Assembly: GCF_024055635.1 (NCBI RefSeq)
Contig: NZ_JAMXMB010000036.1
Coordinates: 1-64,000, forward strand
Source of the DNA: Microbacterium yannicii
GTDB lineage: Bacteria > Actinomycetota > Actinomycetes > Actinomycetales > Microbacteriaceae
Length of the DNA: 64,000 nucleotides
Direction of reading: 5' to 3'
In this document: positions 16,629 through 24,702 of the stretch, piece by piece
How positions within the stretch are numbered: the first letter of the stretch is position 1
How the letters are laid out: each line of letters opens with the position of its first letter
The notes under the pieces: model-generated
The model's database searches: none
The model's input: the letters and a program-made list of their open reading frames with translations, nothing else
What the model was told of the DNA's origin: nothing
Made by a program: the position numbers and the translations under genes

Positions 16629-18193
16629 GCGAGCGGCCCTACCCGGACGCCGTCGACGTCGTCATCGTCGGCAGCGGCCCGACCGGGGCGGCGTACGCCC
16701 GCATCCTCGGCGAGCGGGCGCCGGATGCCGTCATCGCGATGTTCGAGGTCGGCCCGACGGTGTCGGACCCGCCCGGTGCCCACGTCAAGAACATCGAGGA
16801 CTCCGCGCGGCGCACCGCCGCGCAGCTGGCCTCGCAGGGGCCCGCCGCGTCGGCCGAGACCGTCAGCAACCCGGGAGCGGTCAAGAGCGGTCAGCGACTC
16901 GCGCGCGCGGGCACGTTCCTCCTCGAGGAGGGGTACCAGTATCCGGACGAGGATGGCCTGCCCGTCGCGGCGATGTCGAGCAACGTCGGCGGGATGGCCG
17001 CGCACTGGACGGCGGCGTGTCCTCGTCCGGGGGGCGCCGAGCGCATCCCGTTCCTTCCCGACCTCGACGAGCTGCTCGACGACGCCGAGCGGCTGCTCGG
17101 GGTGACGACGAACGCATTCGACGGCTCGCCGTTCGGCGATCTGGTGCGTGAGCGCCTCGCGAAGGCCGTCGACGCCGGGCGCATCGACGCCACCCGGGTG
17201 CAGCGGATGCCGCTGGCGGTGCATCGTCGCGAGGACGGCCGGCTGGTCTGGTCGGGCTCGGACGTGGTGCTCGGCGACGTCAGTCGTGACAACCCGAATT
17301 TCGCCCTCTACGACGAGTCGCTCGTCACCCGCGTCCTCGTCGACGACGGGCGGGCCGTCGGCGTCGAGGTGCGCGACATGCACAGCGGTGCCGTCCACAC
17401 GGTGACGGCGTCGTTCGTGGTGGTCGCCGGTGACGCCCTGCGGACCCCGCAGCTGCTCTGGGCATCGGGCATCCGCCCCGCCGCGCTGGGCCGCTACCTG
17501 AACGACCAGGCGCAGATCGTCTTCGCGGTGCGGCTTCGCGATGTGCCGTCGCTCGCCGCCGAGGTGCCGGCCGATGGGACGCTCGCGGAGTACAGCGGAG
17601 TGAGCTGGGTCCCGTTCACGGACGACGTTCCGTTCCACGGGCAGGTCATGCAGCTCGACGCGTCGCCGGTGCCCCTCGCCGAGGACGACCCGGTTCAGCC
17701 GGGCTCGATCGTCGGCCTCGGCCTGTTCTGCGCCAAAGACCTGCAGCGCGACGACCGCGTCGAGTTCGACGACGCACGACGGGACGCTTACGGACTGCCG
17801 GCGATCGGCATCCACTACCGCCTCACCGACGCGGACCGAGCCGTGCTGGCCCGCGCGCAGCAGGAGATCGTGCGGCTCGGCGTCGCCGTCGGAGACCCGC
17901 TGGACCCGCGGCCGTTCACCATGCCGCTGGGTGCGTCGCTGCACTACCAGGGCACGACCCGCATGGGGCAGCGCGACGACGGCGAGAGTGTCTGCGATGC
18001 CGACAGTCAGGTGTGGGGCACTCGCGGTCTGTTCGTCGCCGGCAACGGAGTGATCCCGACGGCGACCGCGTGCAACCCGACCTTGACCAGCGTGGCGCTG
18101 GCGGTACGGGGCGCCCGTCGCATCGCCGCCGCACTGGCGGCAGGCATGCCCGTCCATGCCGAAGATGTTGCTTATGTTGAAAACCAGCATTAG
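16625..18193 (+). CDS. FAD-dependent GMC-type sugar 3-oxidase, C-glycoside 3-oxidase (CarA)-like, copy 2
   Basis: 522-aa paralogue of the oxidase at 10908. FAD-binding VVIVGSGPTGAAYARIL (12-28), SSNVGGMAAHWTAACPRP (118-135) and the active-site residues H440 (SLHYQGT) and N484 (CNPTLTSVAL) are all present; blocks such as TPQLLWASGIRP and ALGRYL are shared with copy 1. It is coupled by ATGA overlap to the isomerase before it, and is followed by the DUF6379 and TIM-barrel genes. This is the oxidase-then-lyase order expected for a C-glycoside pathway (CarA, then CarC/CarB). Two divergent oxidases in one locus suggest two substrate ranges. There is no signal peptide, so oxidation occurs after uptake. 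Confidence 0.77.
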   Translation: MSERPYPDAVDVVIVGSGPTGAAYARILGERAPDAVIAMFEVGPTVSDPPGAHVKNIEDSARRTAAQLASQGPAASAETVSNPGAVKSGQRLARAGTFLLEEGYQYPDEDGLPVAAMSSNVGGMAAHWTAACPRPGGAERIPFLPDLDELLDDAERLLGVTTNAFDGSPFGDLVRERLAKAVDAGRIDATRVQRMPLAVHRREDGRLVWSGSDVVLGDVSRDNPNFALYDESLVTRVLVDDGRAVGVEVRDMHSGAVHTVTASFVVVAGDALRTPQLLWASGIRPAALGRYLNDQAQIVFAVRLRDVPSLAAEVPADGTLAEYSGVSWVPFTDDVPFHGQVMQLDASPVPLAEDDPVQPGSIVGLGLFCAKDLQRDDRVEFDDARRDAYGLPAIGIHYRLTDADRAVLARAQQEIVRLGVAVGDPLDPRPFTMPLGASLHYQGTTRMGQRDDGESVCDADSQVWGTRGLFVAGNGVIPTATACNPTLTSVALAVRGARRIAAALAAGMPVHAEDVAYVENQH

Positions 18194-18196
18194 ACT
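18168..18196 (+). promoter_or_regulatory. Putative promoter at the end of the oxidase gene
   Basis: TTGCTT (18168-18173) and TAGACT (18191-18196) with exactly 17 bp between fit a vegetative promoter. It would give transcription of the DUF6379/TIM-barrel genes independent of the oxidase gene. The CTTAT-type palindrome lies exactly between the two boxes, as for a repressor site. Confidence 0.45.
18171..18193. promoter_or_regulatory. Candidate island operator, CTTAT-N13-ATTAG
   Basis: CTTATGT (18171-18177) and ATTAG (18189-18193). 16 of 23 positions match the site at 27542 with identical spacing. It overlaps the last codons of the upstream oxidase gene and lies 64 bp before the GTG start at 18257. 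Confidence 0.45.
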
Positions 18197-18256
18197 GTAC
18201 GAATCAAGACAAAGATGTCGGCGGGATGGCCCGCCCACGAAGACGAGGAGGTCCCG

Positions 18257-18673
18257 GTGATACCGGACCGCATCATCGAACAGGGCACGCTGACCAGCGA
18301 CGGTGCACGCACCGCGGTCGAAGTGCGCATCCCCTGGTATCGGGCCCTTCCCGGGTCGTGCATCGCGGGCGCCGCGCTGAAGGTCGACGGCGTCGCGGCA
18401 GACCCCGCGTCCCTGCGGTGGACCATGAACGGCCGGGAGTTCACCTTCGCCGAGCTCGCGACCAACACCGAGGAGTGGTGGTTCCCGCTGGACTCGGCCG
18501 TGCTCGCGGGCGACGTGGGGGTGGTTCCGGATGCCGAGCACGAGGTCGAGGTCGACCTCACCCTCTACATCCCCTACATCGTCATCTCCGATTCCGAGGT
18601 GCTGCACATCGAAGAGCACGACAAGAAGACGATGACCCTTCGACAGGCTCAGGGACCGGAGGTGGCGGCATGA
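18257..18673 (+). CDS. DUF6379 protein, C-deglycosidase small (CarC/DgpC-like) subunit, copy 1
   Basis: 138-aa protein matching the small subunit of C-glycoside deglycosidases, a beta-sandwich that packs on the TIM-barrel subunit and completes its active site. Family features: VRIPWYRALPGSCIAGAALKVDGV, FTFAELATNTEEWWFPLD, LYIPYIVISDSEVLHIEEHDKK. The GTG at 18257 is chosen because GAGGAGG lies 5 bp before it; an in-frame ATG at 18215 has no such site. The last 12 residues (MTLRQAQGPEVAA) come from a dispersed 28-bp repeat, an addition to the family-type protein. The stop overlaps the TIM-barrel gene (ATGA), which indicates a coupled heteromer. Confidence 0.75.
   Translation: MIPDRIIEQGTLTSDGARTAVEVRIPWYRALPGSCIAGAALKVDGVAADPASLRWTMNGREFTFAELATNTEEWWFPLDSAVLAGDVGVVPDAEHEVEVDLTLYIPYIVISDSEVLHIEEHDKKTMTLRQAQGPEVAA
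18632..18659 (+). repeat. 28-bp exact repeat, copy 1 (dispersed TTCGACAGGCTCAG family)
   Basis: Identical over 28 bp to 19773-19800. The core is CCCTTCGACAGGCTCAGGG, with inverted ends CCCT/AGGG in place of CGCT/AGCG in other copies. It is translated as MTLRQAQGP in the tail of the DUF6379 protein. Confidence 0.9.
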
Positions 18674-19776
18674 CCGGTCTCGGAACTCCGATCCAGGGCG
18701 TCACGCTCTACAGCTTCACGCGCGCCTTCCACGGGCGCGAGTACGACCTCGAGGGTCTCATCCGAAAAGTCGCGGCGGACGGCTACGGCCCCGGGCTCGA
18801 GATCATCGGCTTCTCCAGTTTCCGCGGGTTCCCCGAGATCGACGACGCGTTCGCGGGGTGGTTCCGGGATCTGGTCGCCGAGACCGGTCTCGTCACGACG
18901 AGCCTCGCGGTCAACGCCGACATCGGCATCCACCGCGATCGCCTGCTGAGCCAGGACGAACTCCTCGAGTACATGCGCCGTCAGATCGCCGCCGCGGCGA
19001 AGCTCGGCTTCCCCATCGCGCGGGTGCAGATCTCGATCACCCCCGACTCGATGGAGGCCCTCGCGCCGATCGCCGAGGAGCACGGTGTGACGCTCGCGCT
19101 CGAGGTCCACGCCGACCAGTACGCGTCGCATCCGCGCATCCTCGCCCTTCGCGACCGCTACGACAAGGTCGGTTCGCCCTTCCTCGGATTCACGATGGAC
19201 TGGGGAGCAACGGTGACGGGCTTCGCACCCTCGCTGCTCGAGGCCTATCGCCGTCGCGGAGCGTCGGAGGAGCTGCTCGCGCAGGTCACCGACCTCTGGA
19301 ACCAGTTCTACGAGCAGGGTCCGCCGGCCGACCAGGCCGAGCACGGTCAGCGCTTCGGCCGGTTCATCGGACTCGCTGCGCAGAACGGCCGTCCCGACCT
19401 CGGGATCGACTTCGGCATCAACGGCACGGGCCTGTTCGGCCCGGCGCGCGTCGACGACTGGCTCGAGATCATGCCCTGGATCAAGCACGTGCACGGCAAG
19501 TTCTTCGGCATCGACGAGAACGGTGAAGAGCCCTCGGTGCCCGTACGCGAGCTCGTCCGGCTGCTGGTCGAGAACGGCTACTCGGGCGCGATCTCCAGCG
19601 AGTACGAGGGCTGGCACTGGAACCACTGGCAGTCGCCGTTCGAGATCATCGCCGGCGAGCAGGCCGTGCAGCGCTCGGCTGCGGAGGCGGCCGGCTCGCG
19701 CATGGTGACGGATGCCGCGGAGGCACGGTCGCAGCTGGCCGCCTGGCTGCCCCACACGACAGGAGCACACGCATGA
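18670..19776 (+). CDS. TIM-barrel C-deglycosidase large (CarB/DgpB-like) subunit, copy 1
   Basis: 368-aa sugar phosphate isomerase/epimerase-type barrel, catalytic partner of the DUF6379 protein before it. Expected metal ligands: E145 (LEVHAD), D177 (FTMDWG), H275 (KHVHGKFFGI) and E311 (SSEYEGWHWN), with H147 as candidate base. Insert 205-260 (DLWNQFYEQG...GLFGPAR) resembles the family's substrate-covering region. ATG at 18670 overlaps the DUF6379 stop, and the next barrel gene overlaps its own stop (ATGA). The sequence is clearly different from the barrel at 19773, so the two pairs likely differ in substrate. Known CarB/CarC enzymes are Mn-type lyases that release the aglycone from 3-oxo-C-glucosides. 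Confidence 0.75.
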   Translation: MTGLGTPIQGVTLYSFTRAFHGREYDLEGLIRKVAADGYGPGLEIIGFSSFRGFPEIDDAFAGWFRDLVAETGLVTTSLAVNADIGIHRDRLLSQDELLEYMRRQIAAAAKLGFPIARVQISITPDSMEALAPIAEEHGVTLALEVHADQYASHPRILALRDRYDKVGSPFLGFTMDWGATVTGFAPSLLEAYRRRGASEELLAQVTDLWNQFYEQGPPADQAEHGQRFGRFIGLAAQNGRPDLGIDFGINGTGLFGPARVDDWLEIMPWIKHVHGKFFGIDENGEEPSVPVRELVRLLVENGYSGAISSEYEGWHWNHWQSPFEIIAGEQAVQRSAAEAAGSRMVTDAAEARSQLAAWLPHTTGAHA

Positions 19777-19800
19777 CCCTTCGACAGGCTCAGGGACCGG
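19773..19800 (+). repeat. 28-bp exact repeat, copy 2, carrying a start codon
   Basis: Exact duplicate of 18632-18659. It provides the ATG of the second barrel gene. The two copies are direct repeats 1141 bp apart and bracket the first barrel gene. Confidence 0.9.
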
Positions 19801-20879
19801 TGGACGCGGCCAAGGGACCCGTTCCCGGCGCCGCCGGCACCGGGAACGGAATCGCCGGCACCGGCATCCAGCTCGGAACGACCCTCTATTCGATGACCAG
19901 CGAGTTCGCCGCAGGCGTCTATACGCCCGAGAGTCTCATCAAGGTCGTCGCCGACGAGGGCATCGGGCCCGGCGTCGAGTTCAACATCGCCCAGCTGCTG
20001 CGCACCTACCCAGACGTCGACGCCGAGTTCACGAAGCTCTGGTTCGACAGCATCGAGAAGTACGGCCTCGAGCCCAGCGCGATCGGCACGAACCTCGACA
20101 TGGGTCGCCGCAAGGACCGCGACATGACACCCGACGAGGAGCACGACTTCCTCGCTCGCCAGTTGAAGACGGCGCACACCCTCGGGTTCAAGAGGGTCGT
20201 CATCCGCTCGCACGGCCGGGAGCTGCTCCGCAGTCTCCTGCCACTCGCCGAGAAGTACGACCAGAAGCTCGGCTACGAGATCCACGCGCCGTCCGGGCCG
20301 AACGACCCCCAGGTGCTGCGGATGCGCGAGATGTACGACGAGCTTCAGTCCGACCGGCTCGGGTTCACCGCGGACTTCAGCTCGACCATGCACAGCCTCT
20401 CGCCGACCCTGCTGCGCACGCTCAGTCAGATGGGGATGGACGAGAAGCACTTCGCCGTCATGGACGAGATCTGGCACGAGCCCACGCCGATGCACGTGCG
20501 CAACCAGAAGTTCGAGGACTACCTCACCGGCGAGGGCGTCGACCCGCTGCGCTTCGGCCCGTTCACACGCCTCGCGTTCAATATGCACGGACTCGTGCCG
20601 CCCGAGGAGTGGCTCGACATCATGCCGCAGATCTTCCACGTGCACGCGAAGTTCTACGACATCGGCGCCGACGGGGAGGAGCCGGCGATGGACATCCCGC
20701 GCATCGTGCGACAGTTCGTCGAGGGCGGTTACCAGGGCTACCTCTCCAGCGAGTGGGAGGGGCACGCGTTCTCCGACCTCGGCGAGTCCGACCCGATCGA
20801 CCTCGTGAAGAAGCAGCACGCGCTCATGCGACGTGCGATCGAAGAGACCGTGGCGGCGCGCGCCGGCGCGACGGCGTAG
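19773..20879 (+). CDS. TIM-barrel C-deglycosidase large (CarB/DgpB-like) subunit, copy 2
   Basis: 368-aa barrel closest to the barrel half of the 491-aa fusion at 8260. Ligands E169 (YEIHAP), D201 (TADFSST), H291 (HVHAKFYDI), E327 (SSEWEGH); candidate base H171. The first 30 residues (MTLRQAQGPVDAAKG and a Gly/Ala/Pro stretch) are not family-like. The start codon and first eight codons are supplied by the second copy of the 28-bp repeat, and no other Met lies before the conserved IQLGTTLYSM. The ATGA overlap with the previous gene supports the start. Its DUF6379 partner follows 10 bp downstream, the reverse of the order in copy 1. Confidence 0.76.
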   Translation: MTLRQAQGPVDAAKGPVPGAAGTGNGIAGTGIQLGTTLYSMTSEFAAGVYTPESLIKVVADEGIGPGVEFNIAQLLRTYPDVDAEFTKLWFDSIEKYGLEPSAIGTNLDMGRRKDRDMTPDEEHDFLARQLKTAHTLGFKRVVIRSHGRELLRSLLPLAEKYDQKLGYEIHAPSGPNDPQVLRMREMYDELQSDRLGFTADFSSTMHSLSPTLLRTLSQMGMDEKHFAVMDEIWHEPTPMHVRNQKFEDYLTGEGVDPLRFGPFTRLAFNMHGLVPPEEWLDIMPQIFHVHAKFYDIGADGEEPAMDIPRIVRQFVEGGYQGYLSSEWEGHAFSDLGESDPIDLVKKQHALMRRAIEETVAARAGATA

Positions 20880-20889
20880 GAGAAGCATC

Positions 20890-21306
20890 ATGGCAACCCA
20901 CAATTCGCTGTTCTCCGAGAACGACGTCCGCCGCACCGACGACGGCATCGCCGTGTCGGTGCAGCTGCCCTGGTACCGGAGCCTGTGGCTCTCGGCTGTC
21001 GACGATGTCGCGGCATCCGTCAACGGCGTCGAGATCCCGCGCGACGAGCTGCGGTTCGTGCTCGAGGGGCGCACCTACCGCGTCGATGAGCTGCCCGAGC
21101 AGTCCGAGACGCTGTGGTTCGTGGCCGACCGGCCCGATGTCGTCATCCCGCTCGCGCACGCGCCCGCCGCCGGCGAGAGGCTCACGGTCGAGATCGTCCT
21201 CACCATGCGCCTGCTCTACATGCAGATCATGCCGGGCGCCGACGGCGGTCCGGGCCGGTATGTCACCAACCGCGTGCCGGTCGAGCGCGAGGTGGTGCTG
21301 GCATGA
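20890..21306 (+). CDS. DUF6379 protein, C-deglycosidase small (CarC/DgpC-like) subunit, copy 2
   Basis: 138-aa small subunit. VQLPWYRSLWLSAVDDVAASVNGVEI and RLLYMQIMPGADGGPGRYVTNRVP closely match the N-terminal half of the 491-aa fusion (LPWYRSLWLSSVSTIRVAIDGV, RLPYMQIAPGQDGGPGMYVPN). ATG at 20890 has AGGAGAAG 8 bp before it; the open frame further upstream lies inside the barrel gene. It is the expected partner of the barrel at 19773. The stop overlaps the oxidoreductase gene by ATGA, so the lyase and the oxidoreductase are co-translated. Confidence 0.75.
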   Translation: MATHNSLFSENDVRRTDDGIAVSVQLPWYRSLWLSAVDDVAASVNGVEIPRDELRFVLEGRTYRVDELPEQSETLWFVADRPDVVIPLAHAPAAGERLTVEIVLTMRLLYMQIMPGADGGPGRYVTNRVPVEREVVLA

Positions 21307-22496
21307 CGGGGCGGCCGCTGCGGGTGGCCATGATCGGCTACGGCTTCATGGGCTCCGCCCACTCGGTGGGCTGGCGTCAGGCGCCGCGCATGTTCGACCT
21401 TCCCGAGGCGGTCGAGATGGCCGTCGTCGTGGGGCGCAACGCTCAGGCGGTGGCGGATGCCGCGGACCGCTGGGGCTGGGCCGAGTCGGCGACGGATTGG
21501 CGCGAGGTGATCGCCCGCGACGACATCGACATCGTCGACATCGTGACCCCCGGCGACTCGCATGCCGAGATCGCGATCGCGGCACTCGACGCCGGCAAGC
21601 ACGTGCTGTGCGAGAAGCCCCTCGCCAACACCGTCGACGAGGCGGAGCGGATGGCGGATGCCGCGGCCCGCGCCGCGGCGCGCGGCATCCGATCGATGGT
21701 GGGCTTCACCTACCGCCGGGTCCCGGCAGTGACCTTCCTGCGCGATCTCATCGCGCAGGGCGCCGTGGGCAAGATCGCGCAGGTGCGCGCCGCGTATCGG
21801 CAGGACTGGCTGGTGGACCCCGAGACGCCGCTCGGCTGGCGCCTGCAGAAGGAGCACGCGGGATCCGGCGCGCTGGGAGACATCGGCGCGCACATCGTCG
21901 ACATGACGCAGTTCGTCACCGGGCTCGAGGTCACCGCCGTCTCCGGCGTCGTCGACACCATCGTCAAGGAGCGGCCGCTTCTGGGATCGGGCAGCGGACT
22001 GACGGGCACCGCCGCGGAAGGGTACGGGGAGGTCACCGTCGACGACGTCGCGATCTTCACCGGGCGCCTCTCCACCGGTGCACTGGTGGCGTTCGAGGCG
22101 ACGCGGTTCGCCACGGGGCGCAAGAACGACCTGTCGATCGAGGTGTCGGGCGACAAGGGCGCCCTGCGGTTCGACCTGGAAGACCTCAACACCCTGTGGT
22201 TCTACGACCGCTCCGCGCCCGCGCAGACTCAGGGCTTCACACGGATCCTCGTGACCGAGGCATCCCATCCCTATGTCAGTGCCTGGTGGCCGGCGGGACA
22301 CATGCTCGGCTACGAGCACGGGTTCAGCCACCAGGTCGTCGACCTGGTGACCGCGATCGCGGAGGGCACCGACCCGGAGCCGGGCTTCGCCGAGGGGCTC
22401 TCGGTGCAGCGGGTGCTCGCCGGGGTGGAGCGGAGCTCGGCGGACGGCTCCGCTTGGGTCCGCATCGATGCCGGCGCCCTGACGCCCGGCGTGTGA
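21303..22496 (+). CDS. Gfo/Idh/MocA-family oxidoreductase
   Basis: 397-aa NAD(P)-dependent sugar oxidoreductase. The N-terminal Rossmann domain (VAMIGYGFMGSAHSVGW, about 8-24; then VDIVTPGDSHAEIAIAALDAGKHVLCEKPLANT with the family EKP motif near residue 100) is followed by the C-terminal alpha/beta substrate domain (GSGALGDIGAHIVDMTQF, residues about 196-213, with the catalytic H). It is coupled by ATGA overlap to the DUF6379 gene. Family members interconvert sugars and 3-keto-sugars, so reduction of the 3-keto-hexose released by the lyases is the natural job (inference). AFEATRFATGRKNDLSIEVSG near residue 265 is common in myo-inositol/1,5-anhydrofructose-type members. Confidence 0.82.
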   Translation: MTGRPLRVAMIGYGFMGSAHSVGWRQAPRMFDLPEAVEMAVVVGRNAQAVADAADRWGWAESATDWREVIARDDIDIVDIVTPGDSHAEIAIAALDAGKHVLCEKPLANTVDEAERMADAAARAAARGIRSMVGFTYRRVPAVTFLRDLIAQGAVGKIAQVRAAYRQDWLVDPETPLGWRLQKEHAGSGALGDIGAHIVDMTQFVTGLEVTAVSGVVDTIVKERPLLGSGSGLTGTAAEGYGEVTVDDVAIFTGRLSTGALVAFEATRFATGRKNDLSIEVSGDKGALRFDLEDLNTLWFYDRSAPAQTQGFTRILVTEASHPYVSAWWPAGHMLGYEHGFSHQVVDLVTAIAEGTDPEPGFAEGLSVQRVLAGVERSSADGSAWVRIDAGALTPGV

Positions 22497-22547
22497 GTTC
22501 AGGGCCTGTTTGCCCGAGAATGGGTTTCTCGACGAAGGAGTTCCGAG

Positions 22548-23555
22548 ATGACGCGTCCGATCACGTTGTTCACCGGCCAGTGGGCCGACCTGCCGTTCGA
22601 GGAGGTCGCGCGACTCGCAGGCGAGTGGGGCTATGACGGCCTCGAGATCGCCTGCTGGGGCGATCATCTCGACGTGTCGCGCTGGAACGACGACGCGTAC
22701 GTGCAGAGCCGCCTCGACATCCTCGAGCGCAACGGACTTCGGGTCTACGCGATCTCGAACCACCTGACCGGTCAAGCAGTGTGCGACGACCCGATCGATG
22801 CGCGCCACCGCGACATCCTGTCCGATCGCGTGTGGGGCGACGGAGATCCGGAAGGCGTGCGGCGTCGCGCCGCCGACGACATGAAGGACACGGCCCGCTT
22901 CGCCGCGAAGCTGGGTGTGGCCACGGTGAACGGCTTCAGCGGATCGTCGATCTGGAAGGGCGTGGCCATGTTCCCGCCGGCCTCCGATGAGTGGATCGAC
23001 GCCGGCTACCGCGACTTCGCGGACCGGTGGAACCCGATCCTCGACGTGTTCGAAGAGGTCGGCGTGCGGTTCGCCCTCGAGGTGCATCCGAGCGAGATCG
23101 CCTACGACTACTGGACGGCCAAGCGGACGCTCGAGGCGATCGGCCACCGCAAGAGCTTCGGGATCAACTTCGACCCCTCGCATTTCATGTGGCAACAGCT
23201 GGATCCGGTCGCTTTCGTGCTCGACTTCGCCGACCACATCTTCCACGTGCACGTGAAGGAGTCGATCACCAACCTCGACGGCCGCAACGGCGTGCTCGGG
23301 TCGCACCTGCCGTGGGCGAATCCGCGTCGCGGCTGGACGTTCGTCTCGACCGGGCACGGCGCCGTGCCGTGGGAACCGCTCTTCCGCGCGCTCAACGCCA
23401 TCGGCTACGACGGTCCGACGAGCGTGGAGTGGGAGGACGCCGGCATGGATCGCCTGATGGGCGCACCCGAAGCCGTGGAGTTCGTGCGGAAGCTCAACGC
23501 GATCACGCCGCCCGCGGCCGCGTTCGACGCCGCTTTCTCGACCAAGTCCGACTAG
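22548..23555 (+). CDS. IolE-like sugar phosphate isomerase/epimerase
   Basis: 335-aa TIM-barrel protein unlike the CarB-type barrels of this locus: it has no DUF6379 partner and a standard Xyl-isomerase-like layout ([36 protein letters not shown]). Putative metal ligands: E in [14 protein letters not shown] (about 184), D in [11 protein letters not shown] (about 213), H in FHVHVKES (about 239) and E in SVEWEDAG. The DPSH and WEDAG motifs are shared with keto-sugar or inosose isomerases. GAAGGAG precedes the ATG. Position between the Gfo/Idh and ThuA-like genes suggests a step in keto-sugar use; reaction not known. Confidence 0.78.
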   Translation: MTRPITLFTGQWADLPFEEVARLAGEWGYDGLEIACWGDHLDVSRWNDDAYVQSRLDILERNGLRVYAISNHLTGQAVCDDPIDARHRDILSDRVWGDGDPEGVRRRAADDMKDTARFAAKLGVATVNGFSGSSIWKGVAMFPPASDEWIDAGYRDFADRWNPILDVFEEVGVRFALEVHPSEIAYDYWTAKRTLEAIGHRKSFGINFDPSHFMWQQLDPVAFVLDFADHIFHVHVKESITNLDGRNGVLGSHLPWANPRRGWTFVSTGHGAVPWEPLFRALNAIGYDGPTSVEWEDAGMDRLMGAPEAVEFVRKLNAITPPAAAFDAAFSTKSD

Positions 23556-23634
23556 CAGCATCCAGATCCCGACCTCGGACTGGAGGTCGTCGTTCGGCGT
23601 GCCCGGCGTACGCCATCGCAGAGGGAGATTCCGC

Positions 23635-24504
23635 ATGACCGACGTCCTCGATGTGCTCATCCTCTCGGGTCACATGACCCGTGAGCACGACAACGAGTTC
23701 CGCAGCTTCCGCCAGCACAACCAGTGGCTCACTGCTCTGCTCGAAGACACCGGGCGATTCCGCGTCCGCGTCATCGAGGACCCGCGCGGGCTGGGCGCCG
23801 AGATCATCGACAAGTACGACGTCGTGATCGTCGTCTTCGAGGGGCGCGACGGCTACCACGAGAAGGCCATCGGCTTCGGTGCGGAGACGGATGCCGCGCT
23901 GCTGGCGTTCGTGCATGACGGCGGCAAGGGCATCGTGTGGTTCCACGGCTCCGCCGCGCAGGAGGACGACTGGGGCTATCCCGAGGAGTACAACGTCATG
24001 CGCGGCTCGAGGCTGACGGTCGCCGGCGGGCTGCGGCCGCGGCCGTGGGGCGAGGCGCGGCTCGACACCGTGGAACCGCGCCATCCGATCACCGAGGGCA
24101 TCAGCGCGCACTGGACCGTCACGGGCGACGACATCCTCACCGGCGTGGAGATCCTCGACGATGCGCAGGTGCTGGTCACGACGTTCGACGACCTCGAGTC
24201 GTACGAGAACGCGCCGGTGTGGCCGATGTCGCACTATCCGGTGGCGATCCCACCCGAAGGCATCCCGGCGCTGCCCGGCATGAACACCGACCAGCCCATC
24301 GCGTGGATCAACGAGTACGGCGAGGGCCGCTCGTTCACGATCACGATCGGTCACGACATCGACACGTTCCGGCGCATCGAGTTCATCCGCATGTTTCCCC
24401 GCGGCGTCGAATGGGCGGCGACCGGCGAGGTCACGCTCACCGGACCGGACCGCCGCGGCGAGCGCCGCTTCCTGCCCTGGCCGTACTACAGCCACGAGGG
24501 CTGA
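23635..24504 (+). CDS. ThuA-like protein (class I glutamine amidotransferase-like fold)
   Basis: 289-aa ThuA-domain protein: VLILSGHMTREHDNEFRSFRQHNQWLTALLE at the N-terminus, YDVVIVVFEGRDGYHEKAIGFGAETDAALLAFVHDGGKGIVWFHGSAA in the middle, and the C-terminal GEGRSFTITIGHDIDTFR (H near residue 242). GAGGGAGA lies before the ATG at 23635. ThuA proteins accompany trehalose and other disaccharide pathways that run through 3-keto intermediates, so its presence after oxidases acting at C3, a Gfo/Idh enzyme and an IolE-like isomerase fits a 3-keto-sugar route. Biochemical activity of the family is poorly defined. Confidence 0.8.
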   Translation: MTDVLDVLILSGHMTREHDNEFRSFRQHNQWLTALLEDTGRFRVRVIEDPRGLGAEIIDKYDVVIVVFEGRDGYHEKAIGFGAETDAALLAFVHDGGKGIVWFHGSAAQEDDWGYPEEYNVMRGSRLTVAGGLRPRPWGEARLDTVEPRHPITEGISAHWTVTGDDILTGVEILDDAQVLVTTFDDLESYENAPVWPMSHYPVAIPPEGIPALPGMNTDQPIAWINEYGEGRSFTITIGHDIDTFRRIEFIRMFPRGVEWAATGEVTLTGPDRRGERRFLPWPYYSHEG

Positions 24505-24667
24505 GACGCGGGTGTTCTCAGCCTTCGGTAATAGAACATATCAACGATAGGTCGTACTTTTCGACCCGGTGAGCGCTGTCGGCTTGGATTGACATACCGA
24601 TGGACGTGTGGGCAGTCACGGGTGCGATCGACGACGCGAGTGGCTGGCAGTCACTGGGAATCAACCG

Positions 24668-24696
24668 TTGTGAGCATCGTATATATGTACTAATCT
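24668..24696 (+). promoter_or_regulatory. Promoter giving a leaderless HNH transcript
   Basis: TTGTGA (24668-24673), 17-bp spacer, TAATCT (24691-24696). The expected start of transcription, 6-7 bp downstream, coincides with the ATG at 24703, and no Shine-Dalgarno sequence lies before that ATG. Confidence 0.65.
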
Positions 24697-24702
24697 GTCA
24701 CC

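Noticed and set aside
24530..24540. AATAGAACATA shared between the gap after the ThuA-like gene and the region before the first GMC oxidase (10851-10861)
   Set aside because: An 11-bp match in two AT-rich gaps may be chance; the copy at 24530 lacks the CTTAT half-site and is not placed before an island gene.
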